NCBI GenBank assembly: GCA_029931535.1
Contig: JAQPZY010001178.1
Span: 1,424,501 to 1,488,500, forward strand
Length of the DNA: 64,000 nt
DNA from: Margaritifera margaritifera
Taxonomy: Eukaryota; Mollusca; Bivalvia; Unionida; Margaritiferidae
Direction of reading: 5' to 3'
Shown: piece by piece, positions 1 to 10,707 of the stretch
Position numbering within the stretch: position 1 is the stretch's first letter
Layout of the letters: each line of letters opens with the position of its first letter
Position numbers and translations under genes: made by a program
Notes under the pieces: generated by a model
Database searches by the model: none
Told to the model about the DNA's origin: nothing
What the model saw: only the letters and a program-made list of their open reading frames with translations

Positions 1-1239
1 GAATCGTGGAGGAGTTGTGCATTATAATTTGCAAATAATTGAAACATACACGTACTTAAGCGATGTAATTCCTTAATTATAGAGCGTGAACTTCAAGGAC
101 CTATTGGAATATTAAATATTTTCAAAGCCTTTTTAAGACTGTCGTAGATTATATTTGCCGTCAGAGCTTTTCAAGCTCCGATTTGTTTACTTTTTAAGTG
201 CATCATTACGTTTCTTAAAAGATATATATGCCACAAAATTAGCTGCAAAAGGCGTAACAGGTAAATTAATTTACATATACAGTTAATTTTTGCGTAAATA
301 TAAATGTATGTGACGGATGGCATTTTAGTTTCACTGCCAGGCTAACTATGGTAAGCGTTTTTCTTATCCAACTAAAATTCACTTTTTGAACATTCCTAGG
401 GGAGGTGTTTGCTGCGGAATATTGGTAGAGATTAGAGAATAAGTTGTTTGGTGGCATATGAATATAAAGTATCTGCTTATATTGACCAAAACAAATACAA
501 CTAACAAGACTTAGAGTAGCAAATACGCACGACGTATAATACATTAATAAGCCCATTGTTCATACCTGGTCTGAATATATGGCAGATGATAATTCGACAT
601 TCGCGAAGTAACTAATTCACAAAACATGTTTCACTTCATCATTTCAGATTTTTCATTATTTCAAAGTTCGTAATTTCGGTATGAAAGGTTCGCAAAGAAA
701 AGGAAATAAATATTTTGGGATTTTAAAAGTCTTTCGTAATATTAGAAACATTTGTAGTTTCGAGTTCGTTAACACTGAACATTGACAGTACATGGACATG
801 TTGTGTTAAGCTTTACAGGTGACGATTATTCGGTAGCCACGAAAAATATAAATTTAGGTCAGAAAACGAGCGTTTTTATAAAAGTACTAATTTGGCTGAC
901 ATCCGTTCACTTTTGTAAAATCTCCTTTGACTGTCGACACTCTCCCAGGAAGTTGCCCTCTAAATGAACTGCTGTAGGGGAGTCATGTGTTACATAGGGT
1001 AAAAAATTGACGGGTACAAATTGGAAGTTAACATTAGGTCTCCATTTTGAAAGTTATGTTTTTTAAACAGTAGCATGAGGCGACGGTCTGCTCTCCTTCT
1101 AAAATGCCGTATGACGACATACGTTTCACATGAGGAGTCTGTCTGTTTGGGACATGCTGGTTCTATTTTGGAGGGAAATGTAATGGGTTAGAGTTTGTTA
1201 ACCGGGACTCTAAATTAAATGACTTATTTTGTTTCTATT
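1..1239. other. non-coding, nothing recognised
   Basis: AT-rich sequence with only short chance open frames. No splice-bounded exon, repeat array or mobile-element motif was recognised. The two longest open frames (96 and 61 codons) have no recognisable domain and biased, low-complexity composition. Confidence 0.5.
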
Positions 1240-1380
1240 CATAACAAAACTAACTTCTTTATCTACCCTTACCACCCTATAATTCCACTTATAAAATTAA
1301 AATATCTATCCCATTCTATAATATCCTTACCTCAGCTACCCTTCTTTATTTAAAAAACAAAAACTACCATCCTCATAATC
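1240..1380 (+). repeat. left arm of a diverged inverted repeat
   Basis: The reverse complement of this stretch resembles 12115-12245. Shared blocks in the same order include ATTATGAGG, GGATGGTAGTTT, GAATTATAGGG and GAAGTTAGTTTTGTT, separated by small indels. The arms are about 11 kb apart and flank the Polinton-like integrase/polymerase relic and the nested LTR element. They could be remains of terminal inverted repeats of the older element, or two copies of a dispersed repeat in opposite orientation. Confidence 0.45.
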
Positions 1381-1384
1381 CTTG

Positions 1385-2235
1385 CATATCAACACTTAAT
1401 TATCTAGTATCCACTTCCTAGTTGTCTAATATCCAGCACCCAGTTATATGCTATCCACTAACCAATTATCTACTATCAACACCTAGTGATCTGCAATCCA
1501 CGAACCAGTGATCTACTATCCACTAACTAATTATCTACTATCTACACCTAGTGATCTACTATCCACCAACCAGTGATTTACTATCTATAAACCAGTTATT
1601 TACTATCAACACCCAGTTATCTACTATCCACCAAACAGTTATCTACTATCCAACATTTAGTTATTTGCTATCCAAAGCCCAGTGCTATACTATCCACCAA
1701 CCCGTTATCTACTATCTCCTAATTGATTAACTACCATCCATACACGGTTATCTACAATCTAACAATCAGTTATCTACTATTCAGCACCCAGTAATCTACT
1801 ATCCCCAAACCAGTTATCTACTCTCCAACACCCAGTTATACACTATCCACTAACCAAATATCTACTATCAACCCTTAGTGATCTATTATTCAACAACCTG
1901 TTATCTACTATCCACCAATCAGGTATTTACTATCCAGCATCCAGTTATCTACCATCTACCATCATCACTTAGGGATATAATATACAGAGCCCAGGGACCT
2001 ACAATGTATCAACCAATTATCTACTATTAACAAACGTTATCTACTATACAGCACCCAGTGATTCAACCAATTATCTACTATTAACAAACGTTATCTATTC
2101 ACTATCCACAATCCAATTATCTACTATCCACCAACCAGTTATCTACTATCCACCAACCAAGTATATGCTATCAACAAAAAGTTATATACTATCCAGTACC
2201 CAGGTACCTGCTATCCACAAACCAATTATCTTGAA
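1385..2235. repeat. minisatellite, 22-24 bp unit
   Basis: Tandem degenerate copies of a unit close to AGTTATCTACTATCCACCAACC fill about 850 bp. Units vary by substitutions and small indels, and some lose the central part. The array ends just before the start of the integrase relic. Shorter, more diverged opposite-strand versions occur near 12290-12400. Confidence 0.85.
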
Positions 2236-2277
2236 GGCTAAAGTTGCACTTGGAGGCAAAGCCACGATATAACAAAT

Positions 2278-2550
2278 ATGGATGCGAAACTGACCGCGAT
2301 ATACTACAGTCCGCGCGGTTATTAGAAGGGCGAAGCAGCCGTTGGAAAATTAGCGAGTGTGGCAAAAGTTACCCGTGGCGTCACTGAAGCGTAGCCGGCC
2401 AAACAAGCGTTGTAGCAGATTTATTTACCCGCCACGAGAAAGATTTCCCGTGGATGGTTTGATGTGAGGACGCCCAGCGAAGTTCACAAGGCTGACATCG
2501 TGTTTCTCGTACACGATTAGGTACGTGGTCGTGCACGTGCGCGTACATAC
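2278..2550 (+). pseudogene. Polinton-like integrase, N-terminal part (broken)
   Basis: A 91-codon frame opens at ATG 2278 and carries four in-frame TAG codons (2323, 2392, 2413, 2518). The coding signal is otherwise continuous. The beginning (MDAKLTAIYYSPRGY) and the stretch around SEVHKADIVFLVHD look like the N-terminal part of the retroviral-type DDE integrases of Polinton-like elements; this family call is from memory. The frame runs to the base before the 5' LTR and resumes after the 3' LTR in the same frame once one target-site copy is discounted. Local GC is higher than in the flanks. It is a pseudogene on present evidence. Confidence 0.7.
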
Positions 2551-3301
2551 TGTTATGTATGATGTTTATATAATATTGTGGATATTTTGGGAAATTGTAA
2601 GTGTTTCTTCGCTTTGGTGTTTGCTTAAATCTTAATGTTTATCATGAAAAACATGTTTAACTAGTGTCCTTGAATTAGGTTGTTTTTATCAATATGTTTT
2701 CTCAATTTGAAGGTCAAGGTTGATTGTTGTTTACAAGTAAAATTCCATTAAGATGACACATGTTCTAGAACATTCTGTCATTTGACCAATCTTTATATAT
2801 GCCATGTTTGGTGGACATTTATTCAGTTTTGACATTACCATCAGTCTTGTAAAGAGCTATTACAGTTGTGAAAATTCATTCCAAATTCTAAGAGAGGAAT
2901 TATTTTAAATATTCATTGGATTATAACAGTGCTCACAAACTTTTGGATTTTGGATTTTTAATTGATGATTTTGGAATTTATGTGAACTTATTCAAAGATT
3001 TTGGAATACTTCATTTTGACATCAGCACATCAAGATTTCTAGTACATCAGGACTTTGGAGACCATTAGCACATCATAACATTGAAGGACACAGCCGTGAA
3101 TTCGGAACATTCTATATTTAGGACTTGTGATTAGAACAATCATTCTTATTGGATTATTAGGATTTCAAAACACATTACTGTAAGTGACTTTTTGATTTTT
3201 CATTTTAATTATCTAGTAATAAATTGCTTGTTGATTTTTACTTGATTTGTTGGTTTCACTTTCTTTCTGTTACATTTTTCTTAGACCATAGAGTCGTAAC
3301 A
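2551..3301 (+). repeat. 5' LTR (751 bp)
   Basis: Bounded by TGTTA and TAACA inverted ends and collinear with the 3' LTR at an offset of 5571 bp. It holds a TATA-like box (CTTTATATAT at 2791-2800), a perfect three-unit heat-shock-element pattern just upstream, and a poly(A) signal AATAAA at 3218-3223. Differences from the 3' LTR seen by eye are single substitutions near 2687, 2782, 2937 and 3287. Confidence 0.95.
2763..2800 (+). promoter_or_regulatory. heat-shock-element pattern plus TATA box in the LTR
   Basis: TTC-nn-GAA-nn-TTC fits exactly at 2763-2775 and lies 15 bp before the TATA-like CTTTATATAT at 2791-2800. The 3' LTR carries the same arrangement (8334-8346). That geometry suits an HSF-responsive core promoter, but function is inferred from the motif alone. 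Confidence 0.5.
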
Positions 3302-3306
3302 GAAAT

Positions 3307-3333
3307 TGGGGGCTCGTCGTTCCGGGATTGAAT
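3307..3333 (+). other. primer-binding site, tRNA-Pro-like
   Basis: Five bases after the LTR the sequence reads TGGGGGCTCGTC, then GTT, then CCGGGATTGAA. Without the GTT it follows the complement of a eukaryotic tRNA-Pro 3' end through the acceptor stem and into the T arm, the primer type known from murine leukaemia virus-like elements. The GTT insertion and one missing T are departures. Confidence 0.7.
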
Positions 3334-3472
3334 TTCTTTAAAGCATATTAGAGATATTAAATTTATCTTTGAAATTCATATTGATTTTGTCTCGGAATTT
3401 TTTTTTTGTCTTTGTCGAAGATTTTTAAATAGAGAAATTTTTTTTTTTGTGTGAAACCAACAAGCATTTACA

Positions 3473-4814
3473 ATGGCATCTAATGTTCAGAATTTCATTT
3501 CAAAACCTACCCAGGAGGGGTTAGAGTGCATGAGAAAGGATGAGTTGCTCGAGCTTGCCAGAAAATACAGTCTATCTGAGGCAAAATTATCATTGACAAA
3601 ACAGGAAATAAAGATTATTTTAATTCAATATTTAGTAGGAAAGGGAATTTTTGAAAATAGTGCTGTAAGTTTGAAGAGAAAGCCTGTATCTGGTTCTGAC
3701 AGGAAATTAGGGGAATTAGAGTTAAAGAACCAGATGGATTTAGAGTTGGCAAAGCTTCAGATTCAGAGAGAGAGAGAGAAAGAAGAGAGGCAGATACATA
3801 TGGAGAGAGAGAAAGAAGAGAGGCAGATGGAGAGAGAAAAAGAAGAGAGGCAGATGGAGAGAGAAAAAGAAGAGAGGCAGATGGAGAGAGAGAGAGAAAG
3901 AAGATAGACAAATACAAATGCAGATGCAGATGCAAAGAGAAGAAAGGGAAATGCGATTTAAGTTAAGAGAATTAGAACTGGCAAACAGAGCACACTCCAC
4001 TCCTTTAAACACAAGTCCAGGTTTTGATGTTACTAGATATATTAGGTTAGTACCCCCTTTTCAGGAAAAAGAAGTAGATAAACACTTTCTTCATTTCGAG
4101 AAAATAGTCGAAAACTTGAAATGGCCCAGAGAGCATTGGACTTTGTTGTTACAAAGTGTACTTATTGGCAAAGCTCGTGAAGTCTACACTTCACTGTCAG
4201 TACAACAAAGCACTGATTATGATGTGGTTAAGGAGTACATCTTGAAAGCTTATGAGTTGGTACCAGAGGCATATCGACAAAGGTTTAGGAATTGTAGAAA
4301 AGAAACTGGACAAACTCATGTCGAATTTGCAAGGGATAAAGAACAACTATTTGATAGGTGGTGCTCAGCCAAGAAAGTTGATCAAGGTTATGATAACCTC
4401 CGACAGCTCGTATTAATTGAAGAGTTCAAGAGGTGCATCCATAGTGATGTTAAAACCTATCTTGACGAGCAGAATGTGGAAACTTTGGAAAATGCTGCTC
4501 GTATGGCTGATGATTATTCCTTGACTCACAAAATTGCATTTGGTAATAAATCGTCCTCTCAGCAGTTTTCTGGTAAAAAACCATTTCAATCTCATTCGAG
4601 TACTTCTAAATTTCACAACAGCACAACTGTTAGGAATCAAACATCTGATAAGACTGATCAGAAATCCTTATCTCTTCCTACGTGCACTTATTGTAAAAAG
4701 AAAGGGCACGTTATTTCTGATTGCTTCAAGTTGAAAAATAAAGCAACAGAGAAAAGACAGAGCTTTTCCAAATGCTCTTATTTCTACGAGGTCAAGGTCA
4801 CGGTCTTGTATTGA
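3473..4814 (+). pseudogene. gag: retrotransposon gag (frame broken once)
   Basis: The first frame (3473-3907) begins MASNVQNF and has a SAP-like helix-extension-helix at about residues 17-58, followed by highly charged tandem KEERQMER repeats encoded by a 24-bp DNA repeat. After a frame break in the GA-rich run near 3890-3917, the second frame (3918-4814) holds the capsid-like helical region, with YIRLVPPFQEKEVDKHF near its start. It ends with a CX2CX4HX4C zinc knuckle (CTYCKKKGHVISDC, about 4681-4722), typical of nucleocapsid RNA binding. Gag would form the particle for reverse transcription. The break lies in simple sequence, so replication slippage or an assembly error is possible. Confidence 0.85.
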
Positions 4815-4881
4815 AAGCAATACATTTGTTGGGTCAAACAAATCCCAGTCTGATTCTATTTTAGAGGCTTATGAACCATTC

Positions 4882-5790
4882 ATGTCAGAAGGTTCTATAT
4901 CACTTATTGGTGATTCTGCCAAGCCTATCCCAATTAAAATATTAAGGGACACTGGAGCTTCTCAGAGTCTTTTATTGTCAGGTACTTTGCCTTTGTCTGA
5001 GGAGTCTTCTTCAAGTGAAAGTGTTCTTGTTCAGGGAGTAGATTGCGGCTTTGTAAATGTTCCTCTCCATTGTGTAAATTTGGCATCAGACTTAGTTTCT
5101 GGACCTGTGACTGTTGGGGCAGTGACTTCTTTACCCATAGAGGGTGTTCATTTATTACTAGGCAATGACCTAGCTGGAGATAAGGTTGTGGTTAATCCAC
5201 TTGTAACTGACAAGCCTTGTTTGGATCAGAAAGTTGATCCTGTCGAAACTGAAATCCCTGATTTGTACCCTGCTTGTGCAGTTACTAGAGCTATGACAAA
5301 AAGAGCTCTTGAGAGTGATGTTGATCAGGATATTATTCCTTTAGCTGACACATGTATTGGTCAGTTTTTTGATGAGGTCACATTTTCCTCAGGTATTGAT
5401 CAATCAAACGGTATTGATCACAGTGATCCTCTTTTGGCAACTCATTCTCTTTGTTCTAATCAGGACGACAAACGACAATCTCTTGTCGTTGAACAGGAGC
5501 AAGATCCCGAGATATCTTGTTTGTTTCAGAGGGCTATTAGTGAAACTGAAGCCACACAAGTTCCAGTGTGTTACTTTGTGAAAAATGGGGTCCTTATGAG
5601 GAAATGGATACCACCTGATGTACCCGCTGGTGACGAGTGGTCAGTGAGCTATCAAATTGTTGTTCCTAAGTCATATAGACAGGAAATTCTTAATTTAGCC
5701 CATGAAACTCCTTTGGCTGGTCATTTAGGAGTCCGTAAGACTTATCACAAGATCTTGAATCATTTTTATTGGCCGAAACTCAAAAAGTGA
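4882..5790 (+). pseudogene. pol: retrotransposon protease and start of integrase
   Basis: This frame is +1 relative to gag and is open back to about 4780. It starts with a retroviral-type aspartic protease: ILRDTGASQSLL carries the catalytic DTGA, and LLLGNDLAGD resembles the C-terminal half of the fold. A variable acidic linker follows. The C-terminal end (HETPLAGHLGVRKTYHK) is the HH half of the integrase HHCC zinc domain. The frame stops at 5790 because of a one-base surplus in an A run at about 5780, and the CC half lies in the next frame. The protease would cleave Gag-Pol. Confidence 0.85.
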
Positions 5791-6780
5791 TGTTTCTAAA
5801 TACTGCAGATCTTGTCACACTTGTCAAATGGTAGGAAAACCCAATCAGAAGATACCTAAGGCTCATCTGCAACCTATTCCTGCATTTGATGAACCATTTA
5901 GTAGAATAATAGTAGACTGTGTTGGTCCTTTACCTAAAACCAAGTTAGGCAACCAATACTTGTTGACCATCATGTGTACATCTACAAGATTTCCAGAAGC
6001 AATTCCTCTGAGAAATATAAAAACTAAAACTATTGTGAAAGCTTTGGTGAAGTTTTTTTACACTTGTTGGCCTTCCCAAATCTGTCCAGTCAGATCAAGG
6101 ATCAAATTTTATGTCTGGAATTTTCCAACAAGTTATGCATGAATTAGGCATCCAACAGTTTAAATCTTCTGCCTATCACCCTGAAAGTCAAGGTGCTTTG
6201 GAAAGATTTCATCAAACTTTGAAGAATATGATTCGATCATATTGCTTTGATACAGAAAAGGATTGGGATGAGAGTGTTCATTTGTTGTTGTTTGCTGTTA
6301 GGGAATCAGTTCAAGAGTCGTTGAGTTTTAGTCCCTTTGAACTAGTTTTTGGTCATACTGTCCGTGGACCATTGAAATTATTGAAAGAGAAACTTCTTTC
6401 AAATGAAAATTCAAAGATTAATCTTCTTGATTATGTCTCTGATTTCAAATACAAGTTGTCAAAGGCCTGTGAAGTAGCAAGAACTAATCTTCACAATACC
6501 CAGTCAAAAATGAAATTAAGGTATGACAGAAATTCACAGGAAAGGAGTTTTAAACCTGGTGACAAAGTTCTGGCTCTCTTTCCCATACCTCAGAATCCTC
6601 TTCAGGCTAAATTTTATGGTCCTTATACCGTTGAAGAGAAAGTAAATGACTTAAATTATATCATTAACACTCCTGGGAGACGGAAACAGAAACAACTTTG
6701 TCATATAAATATGTTAAAGGAATGTTTTAACAGAGATAGCCCAGCTAATTATTCTGTTAATTTAGTTGTACCTGTCCCAC
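5791..6780 (+). pseudogene. pol: retrotransposon integrase core and C-terminus
   Basis: The DDE integrase core is spread over two frames (to 6142, then 6111 onward), broken in a T run at about 6053-6059. The first D is in RIIVDCVGPLP, the second is in the SDQGSNF context near the second break, and the E is in HPESQGALERFHQT. A C-terminal GPY-type module follows (FYGPYTVEEKV, LCHINMLKECF). This enzyme joins element cDNA to host DNA. It runs straight into the reverse transcriptase in one open frame, so the integrase-first order is native to the element and not an assembly artefact. Confidence 0.88.
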
Positions 6781-6859
6781 ACAGTGAAGATATCAACGAT
6801 GGAGTACGATCAGACTATAGTGACTCTGGTATAACCAATATTCGGAATTCAGAAATATT

Positions 6860-7982
6860 GAACAACCTAGACCAGAAACTTTCACATCTACAACAACAGG
6901 AAAGAAATGAACTAAAACAGCTATTACATGACTATGAGCACTTGTTTCCTGATGTTCCAACACGAACAAGTAAAATTTATCATGACGTTGACATTGTAGA
7001 TTCTGCGCCTGTGAAACAGCATCCTTATAGGATGAATCCTCTCAAACAGAACTATCTGAAGAAAGAAATTCAGTATTTACTGGAGAATGATTTCATAGAA
7101 CCAAGTAAAAGTAACTGGAGTTCATCATGTATTCTTGTTCTCAAGCCAGATAATACATTCCGTATGTGTACTGACTATAGAAAAGTCAACAGTGTCACCA
7201 AAACTGATTCATTTCCAATCCCAAGAATGGACGATTGCATTGATAAAATTGGAAATGCGGAATATGTCACCAAGTTTGACCTTTTAAAAGGATTCTGGCA
7301 AATTCCACTGACGGAAAGGGCAAAAGAAATTTCAGCATTTGCAACTCCAGATGGACTTTATCAATATAAAGTCATGCCGTTTGGAATGAAAAATTCGCCT
7401 GCAACGTTTCAACGTCTGATGAACATGATAACATTTGGTCTTGATAATTGTGACGCTTATATCGATGACGTCATTATCTACAACAACACCTGGGAAGATC
7501 ATTTGGAAACCATTCGAAAATTCTTCGATCGACTCAGTGATGCGAATCTGACAATTAATTTGAGCAAAAGTGAGTTTTGCCATGCTTGTGTCACATTTTT
7601 AGGACATATTGTGGGACAAGGTCAAGTTAAACCTATAGAAGCTAAGGTCAAAGCTATCTCTGAATTTCAAGTTCCAATTTGTAAAAAGCAACTGATGCGA
7701 TTTCTAGGTATGGCTGGATATTATCGGAAATTTTGTTCCAATTTTTCCAAAATTGCTGAACCTTTGACAAGTTTATTGAGTAAGAAAACAAAATTTTGTT
7801 GGTCTGACAAGTGTCAGGAATCTTTTGACAAGTTAAAGGCCATGCTTAAGAATGCACCAGTTCTTTCTGCACCAAATTTTAGCCAATCATTTAAATTATC
7901 TGTTGATGCAAGTGATGTAGGGGTTGGTGGAGTATTGATTCAAAAAGACAATGTGATTGCAGATGCACTCTCACGTGCCTAG
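6860..7982 (+). CDS. pol: reverse transcriptase with truncated RNase H
   Basis: The C-terminal part of the frame 6111-7982. Gypsy-type RT motifs appear in order: FRMCTDYRKVN, TKFDLLKGFWQIPL, YKVMPFGMKNSPATFQRL and the catalytic YIDD in NCDAYIDDVIIYNN, then the thumb (FLGMAGYYRKF) and connection. RNase H begins with KLSVDASDVGVGGVLIQ but passes directly to DNVIADALSRA, which normally closes the domain. Roughly 90-100 residues, including catalytic positions, are therefore missing in frame. RT looks intact and RNase H should be inactive. Confidence 0.9.
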
Positions 7983-8112
7983 AAATGTAATATTGCTTGA
8001 TGTAATTAGGTCCAGTATCATAAAACATGTTTTTATGTAATTTTTGGTTATTATAGTATTAGATATATATTCAAAAGAAAGCTTTATTATATAAATCTTT
8101 CTTTTTCTTTAT

Positions 8113-8121
8113 AAGGGGAGG
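8113..8121 (+). promoter_or_regulatory. polypurine tract
   Basis: AAGGGGAGG directly precedes the TGTTA start of the 3' LTR, the expected position for plus-strand DNA priming. It follows a T-rich stretch after the pol stop. Confidence 0.8.
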
Positions 8122-8872
8122 TGTTATGTATGATGTTTATATAATATTGTGGATATTTTGGGAAATTGTAAGTGTTTCTTCGCTTTGGTGTTTGCTTAAA
8201 TCTTAATGTTTATCATGAAAAACATGTTTAACTAGTGTCCTTGAATTAGGTTGTTTTGATCAATATGTTTTCTCAATTTGAAGGTCAAGGTTGATTGTTG
8301 TTTACAAGTAAAATTCCATTAAGATGACACATGTTCTAGAACATTCTGTCATGTGACCAATCTTTATATATGCCATGTTTGGTGGACATTTATTCAGTTT
8401 TGACATTACCATCAGTCTTGTAAAGAGCTATTACAGTTGTGAAAATTCATTCCAAATTCTAAGAGAGGAATTATTTTAAATATTCATTGGATTATAACAG
8501 TGCTCATAAACTTTTGGATTTTGGATTTTTAATTGATGATTTTGGAATTTATGTGAACTTATTCAAAGATTTTGGAATACTTCATTTTGACATCAGCACA
8601 TCAAGATTTCTAGTACATCAGGACTTTGGAGACCATTAGCACATCATAACATTGAAGGACACAGCCGTGAATTCGGAACATTCTATATTTAGGACTTGTG
8701 ATTAGAACAATCATTCTTATTGGATTATTAGGATTTCAAAACACATTACTGTAAGTGACTTTTTGATTTTTCATTTTAATTATCTAGTAATAAATTGCTT
8801 GTTGATTTTTACTTGATTTGTTGGTTTCACTTTCTTTCTGTTACATTTTTCTTAGATCATAGAGTCGTAACA
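8122..8872 (+). repeat. 3' LTR (751 bp)
   Basis: Same length and ends as the 5' LTR, with about four substitutions between them (roughly 0.5 percent). It is followed by ATAC at 8873-8876, the second copy of the target site. Confidence 0.95.
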
Positions 8873-8876
8873 ATAC

Positions 8877-9616
8877 AAATACGCACAAACCGTCGTAGAT
8901 GTTGCCATCAGATACAAGGAAGCCGAGCTGCTGACGTCTAAAGATTCAGCAGGTGTCGCAGACACGTTCAAACACATTTATGCACGTGGGTCACTAAACA
9001 TGACCGAGGCTTATGCAGGTGGATCTGGACAAAGAATATTTTGGAGCCGTTGCTGCGTTGTTGGCAAAAAACCATGTGCGGGTTCGCCGTGGACATGCAG
9101 GAGTGCATTACGATCGGGCCATCGTGGAACGATTTAACCGCACACTTGCGGAACGATTATTTGGGCACCAGTACGCGCAGGAATTGTTGATTCACGATCG
9201 GTCTCGGTCTCTTGAGTGAATGACGCGGCTTTGGTTGGTCATAGCAGCGTTGAATAATGAAATTACACGTGCGATGGGTATAAGACGCGAGTCGACAGAA
9301 AACTGCAACCGTTCACTGGGGGTACTTTTCCGCTGCAGCCACCCGCGTTGGACTTGGCCGAGTACATTCTGGTTCAGTATCTGAATGCCCTCTGGGGAGC
9401 TGGAAGGTGGACGAATTCGCTACCGACCCGGTATGGTCCTTCGATGCATTTACGATTTCGAACCGAATTGATATTCCGGGATATCCAACGCACTTCCATT
9501 TGGCGCCATTGGTCATACGAGCGATAAAGCCACCGAGTAGAGCATTTGTGCGAGTTGAATTACAAGTCATTCCCGTGAAAATACAATTACCGCCAAGATC
9601 TATTCTAATGCGCTAG
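8877..9616 (+). pseudogene. Polinton-like integrase, catalytic and C-terminal part
   Basis: Continuation of the gene split by the LTR element. The first catalytic Asp is in TVVDVAIRYKEAE (codon 8898-8900). After a frame shift near 9005, the second is in MQVDLDKEYFGAV (9022-9024) and the Glu in AIVERFNRTLAERLFG, with 34 residues between the second D and the E, close to the usual DX35E. A second shift precedes the C-terminal part (DEFATDPVWSFDAF, then VKIQLPP), which ends at TAG 9614-9616. Such integrases insert Polinton-like DNA transposons. The three frames and upstream stops make it a relic. A related non-Polinton integrase family remains possible. Confidence 0.75.
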
Positions 9617-10707
9617 CGCATCAATCGCGTGGTGCCCGTACGCGTAAGTAGTGATTCCATCACGGAAAATCCACCGCTTGGTGTCCAGCGGGGACAAACT
9701 TACCTTGTTGCAACGGTATGCACCCATGCAATGTTTCTTCGACCGAATATAATTTGTCACAGGCGTGAATTCACGTCGTTGCCGAAGACAGTCCACGTAT
9801 ATGTTATATTTGAGATCTTTCGCGATCACAACCCGAGGAACTCCTGTGGGTTTTGTCAACTTCGGCTTGGATTTGATGCTGTGAACTGCTACCAATTAGC
9901 CATTGAATATTTTGCTTGACTTGAACGCAGGGTCCGCAATCAACCTATGAAGTTTTCGCTAATCAGTGTCCCATACAATGTCAACACAAATCCGTTTTTG
10001 CATATTCTCCATGGTTTTGCCAAACACGGCAATATTCATTAGTTTAAAGAAGTCCATTTCAAATTCATTTGAAGGCGCCATTCGCAGACCTGTCTTCATC
10101 TGGATGTATAGGACCGTCTACGCGTGCTGATGAAACCGCAACACCCGATGGATCCGCGACACACGCAGTCCTAACCGTAGATACAACAGCAGGTTTCGTA
10201 CATGGACAACATAGTTTTGTTTCCGGCGCAGATTCGGAACCAGCTTGGTGCATTCAACGAACACTGACATCATTCACAAGGTCACACTGATACGGTGACA
10301 ACCACTCGAACGGCACCGACAGCGCTTACGGGGCCAGTGGATAATCTTTGTGTGCGTGGTGAAGCTCCTTCAGTTATTCAAAGTCGACTTCGAAGAAGTA
10401 TCCGTAGTCGCTGTTGTAGTCGTACTCGTGTATGCGTTTGTGTATGTCCACATCCCCGGCATCAACCCACATAAACTCACCTGCGGGCAACGGTTGCATC
10501 TACCATACGGGTTGGTCGCGTCCAGGTACACTATGCAACTGTTTGGGAGAGTGGGATCATATCCAGCCACTCATGGGTTGTTCACATGAGCGTAACGGTG
10601 ACTCACCGTGGAAATCCCGCCGCGGATGCCACGTTTGATAAACAAATGTTGGTCAATGTCAGTGAGCAGTTCCAACTCGACGCAGGTTTTCGATAGCAAC
10701 GCATCCC

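Larger units (their letters stand above)
2551..8872 (+). mobile_element. Ty3/Gypsy-type LTR retrotransposon, PR-IN-RT order
   Basis: A complete 6.3-kb LTR element: 751-bp LTRs at both ends starting TGTTA and ending TAACA, a proline-tRNA-like primer site, gag, protease, integrase, reverse transcriptase, a shortened RNase H and a purine tract. It is flanked by a 4-bp target duplication ATAC (2547-2550 and 8873-8876). The LTRs differ at about four positions by eye, so the insertion is recent. Integrase precedes reverse transcriptase in one frame, as in Gmr1-type Gypsy elements, whereas ordinary Gypsy elements have integrase last. Four frame breaks and the RNase H deletion suggest that this copy is not autonomous. 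Confidence 0.92.

Noticed and set aside
3615..4012. Minus-strand LFLSPSASLL frames
   Set aside because: Antisense shadow of the KEERQMER repeat in gag.
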